Shown: piece by piece, positions 63,567 through 64,000 of the stretch | How the letters are laid out: each line of letters begins with the position of its first letter | How positions within the stretch are numbered: the stretch's first letter is position 1 | NCBI GenBank assembly: GCA_905182025.1 | Contig: CAJJAA010000004.1 | Span: 1-64,000 of the forward strand | Source of the DNA: an uncultured OM182 clade bacterium | Lineage (GTDB): Bacteria > Pseudomonadota > Gammaproteobacteria > Pseudomonadales > Azotimanducaceae | Direction: 5' to 3' | DNA length: 64,000 bases | Position numbers and translations under genes: made by a program | The notes under the pieces: model-generated | Told to the model about the DNA's origin: nothing | The model's input: the letters and a program-made list of their open reading frames with translations, nothing else | The model's database searches: none

Positions 63567-64000
63567 TTTCTCAACGTCCGGGTTAGCGTCTGCGACAAAT
63601 ATTGACACACGTAATTTTTTATCGGCCATGCTTTCAGGAAAATCAACGCCGCTCGTCAACCGGGTTTGAGGCAGCAGGCGCTGCCCCGATGCTTTTTTTA
63701 CCTGGTTCTCAAAGTCATCCCAAGAATAATCGAAACGATGCAGCATACCGACAATCCAACCGCCCGGGTTTAGTAACTGTGTGCAATATTGTATAAGCGC
63801 AGAAAAATCCTGACCACTGGTTTTATGTTTCGCATAGCGAGATTGATAAACTTTGGGTGGTGGATCCAATATGATGCCATCAAACTTCTTACCGGCCTTG
63901 ATGGCTCTAGGCAGATGTTTATAAATATCTCCCCGCAAAAAATTTCTCGATTCAAACGCAATATCATTGGCCTGATAATTTTCTTCGATTCTCGGTAACA
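63564..64000 (-). CDS. class I SAM-dependent methyltransferase, C-terminal part (5' end outside window)
   Basis: The frame is open to the window edge, giving the last 144 residues or so. FDGIILDPPPKVYQ holds the DPPxxY-type catalytic motif of the RlmI/RsmD-like rRNA methyltransferases, and a downstream LNPGGWIVGMLHRFDY segment fits the usual core strand. The upstream part NDIAFESRNFLRGDIYKHLPR is consistent with the acidic strand-3 region and D-helix. The likely substrate is 23S or 16S rRNA, or a related methyl acceptor; the missing N-terminus decides. The stop is within a 9-bp tandem repeat. Confidence 0.8.
   Translation of the reverse strand, partial: LPRIEENYQANDIAFESRNFLRGDIYKHLPRAIKAGKKFDGIILDPPPKVYQSRYAKHKTSGQDFSALIQYCTQLLNPGGWIVGMLHRFDYSWDDFENQVKKASGQRLLPQTRLTSGVDFPESMADKKLRVSIFVADANPDVEK

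Noticed and set aside
63378-63605. plus-strand frame with a Leu/Val repeat (membrane-like)
   Set aside because: The hydrophobic run is a translation of the 9-bp tandem repeat; the rest is antisense to the MDR reductase start.
63440-63646. Arg/Thr-rich N-terminal extension of the MDR reductase
   Set aside because: It translates the tandem repeat and spacer; ATG at 63439 has a good ribosome binding site and begins the family.
1-64000. CRISPR array, tRNA or rRNA
   Set aside because: No evenly spaced direct repeats with unique spacers, and no cloverleaf or rRNA-like stretch was seen on either strand.

Overview
This window looks like chromosomal DNA of a Gram-negative proteobacterium, most likely an aquatic or marine gammaproteobacterium. 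The case rests on a complete nuoA-N operon with fused nuoCD, a TonB-dependent receptor, an RND pump and Tat/Sec-exported proteins, plus several short dispersed repeats in intergenic DNA. The taxonomic placement is inference; no rRNA or other phylogenetic marker is present. I found no tRNA, rRNA, CRISPR array, phage block or intact insertion sequence.

Layout. 1-549: C-terminal end of an RND transporter. 674-3697: exported DUF1501/DUF1800 pair. 3898-7555: FeS-type (6-4) photolyase-like protein, gamma-class carbonic anhydrase-like protein and an extended SDR. 8076-23835: thirteen-gene complex I operon (nuoA, B, CD, E-N) on the minus strand, tightly coupled by 1-8 nt overlaps, followed 16 bp later by a CBS-pair protein and then a second one. 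24202-29074: exported MsrA, an orphan prepilin-like protein, a 2OG-Fe(II) oxygenase, a decayed DJ-1/PfpI gene, a 57-residue basic protein and an exported protein with an internal duplication. 29285-34037: three Cys-type sulfatases. 34334-36138: exported CIA30-domain protein and a flippase-like membrane protein. 36313-40686: Baeyer-Villiger-type monooxygenase, then an overlapping class-III PLP enzyme and APH-fold kinase that resemble the phospho-lyase/kinase pair of hydroxylysine or ethanolamine-phosphate metabolism. 41262-45183: YdeP-type molybdopterin oxidoreductase converging on a two-RCK potassium channel. 45557-48130: TonB receptor with a palindrome-rich upstream region. 48497-53350: an unrecognised protein, a NylB-like serine hydrolase and a copper amine oxidase broken by a frameshift before its third copper ligand. 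53550-60636: SDR, then a TetR-led compact operon (two small unknown proteins, N-acyl-D-amino-acid deacylase-type amidohydrolase, epoxide hydrolase, FAD monooxygenase, DUF3237). 60756-64000: DUF2306 membrane protein divergent from a TetR gene with an overlapping promoter/operator palindrome, an MDR reductase, and the C-terminal part of an rRNA-type methyltransferase.

How it fits together. The left half is housekeeping respiration with an unusual nucleotide-sensing (CBS) tail. The right half is accessory catabolism: sulfate ester removal, Baeyer-Villiger and flavin oxygenation, epoxide opening, N-acyl amide hydrolysis and amine oxidation, with two local TetR regulators. The most interesting unexplained units are the TetR operon with two small unknown proteins (54749-60636), the complex I-linked CBS proteins, the kinase/phospho-lyase pair, and the palindromes upstream of the TonB receptor.
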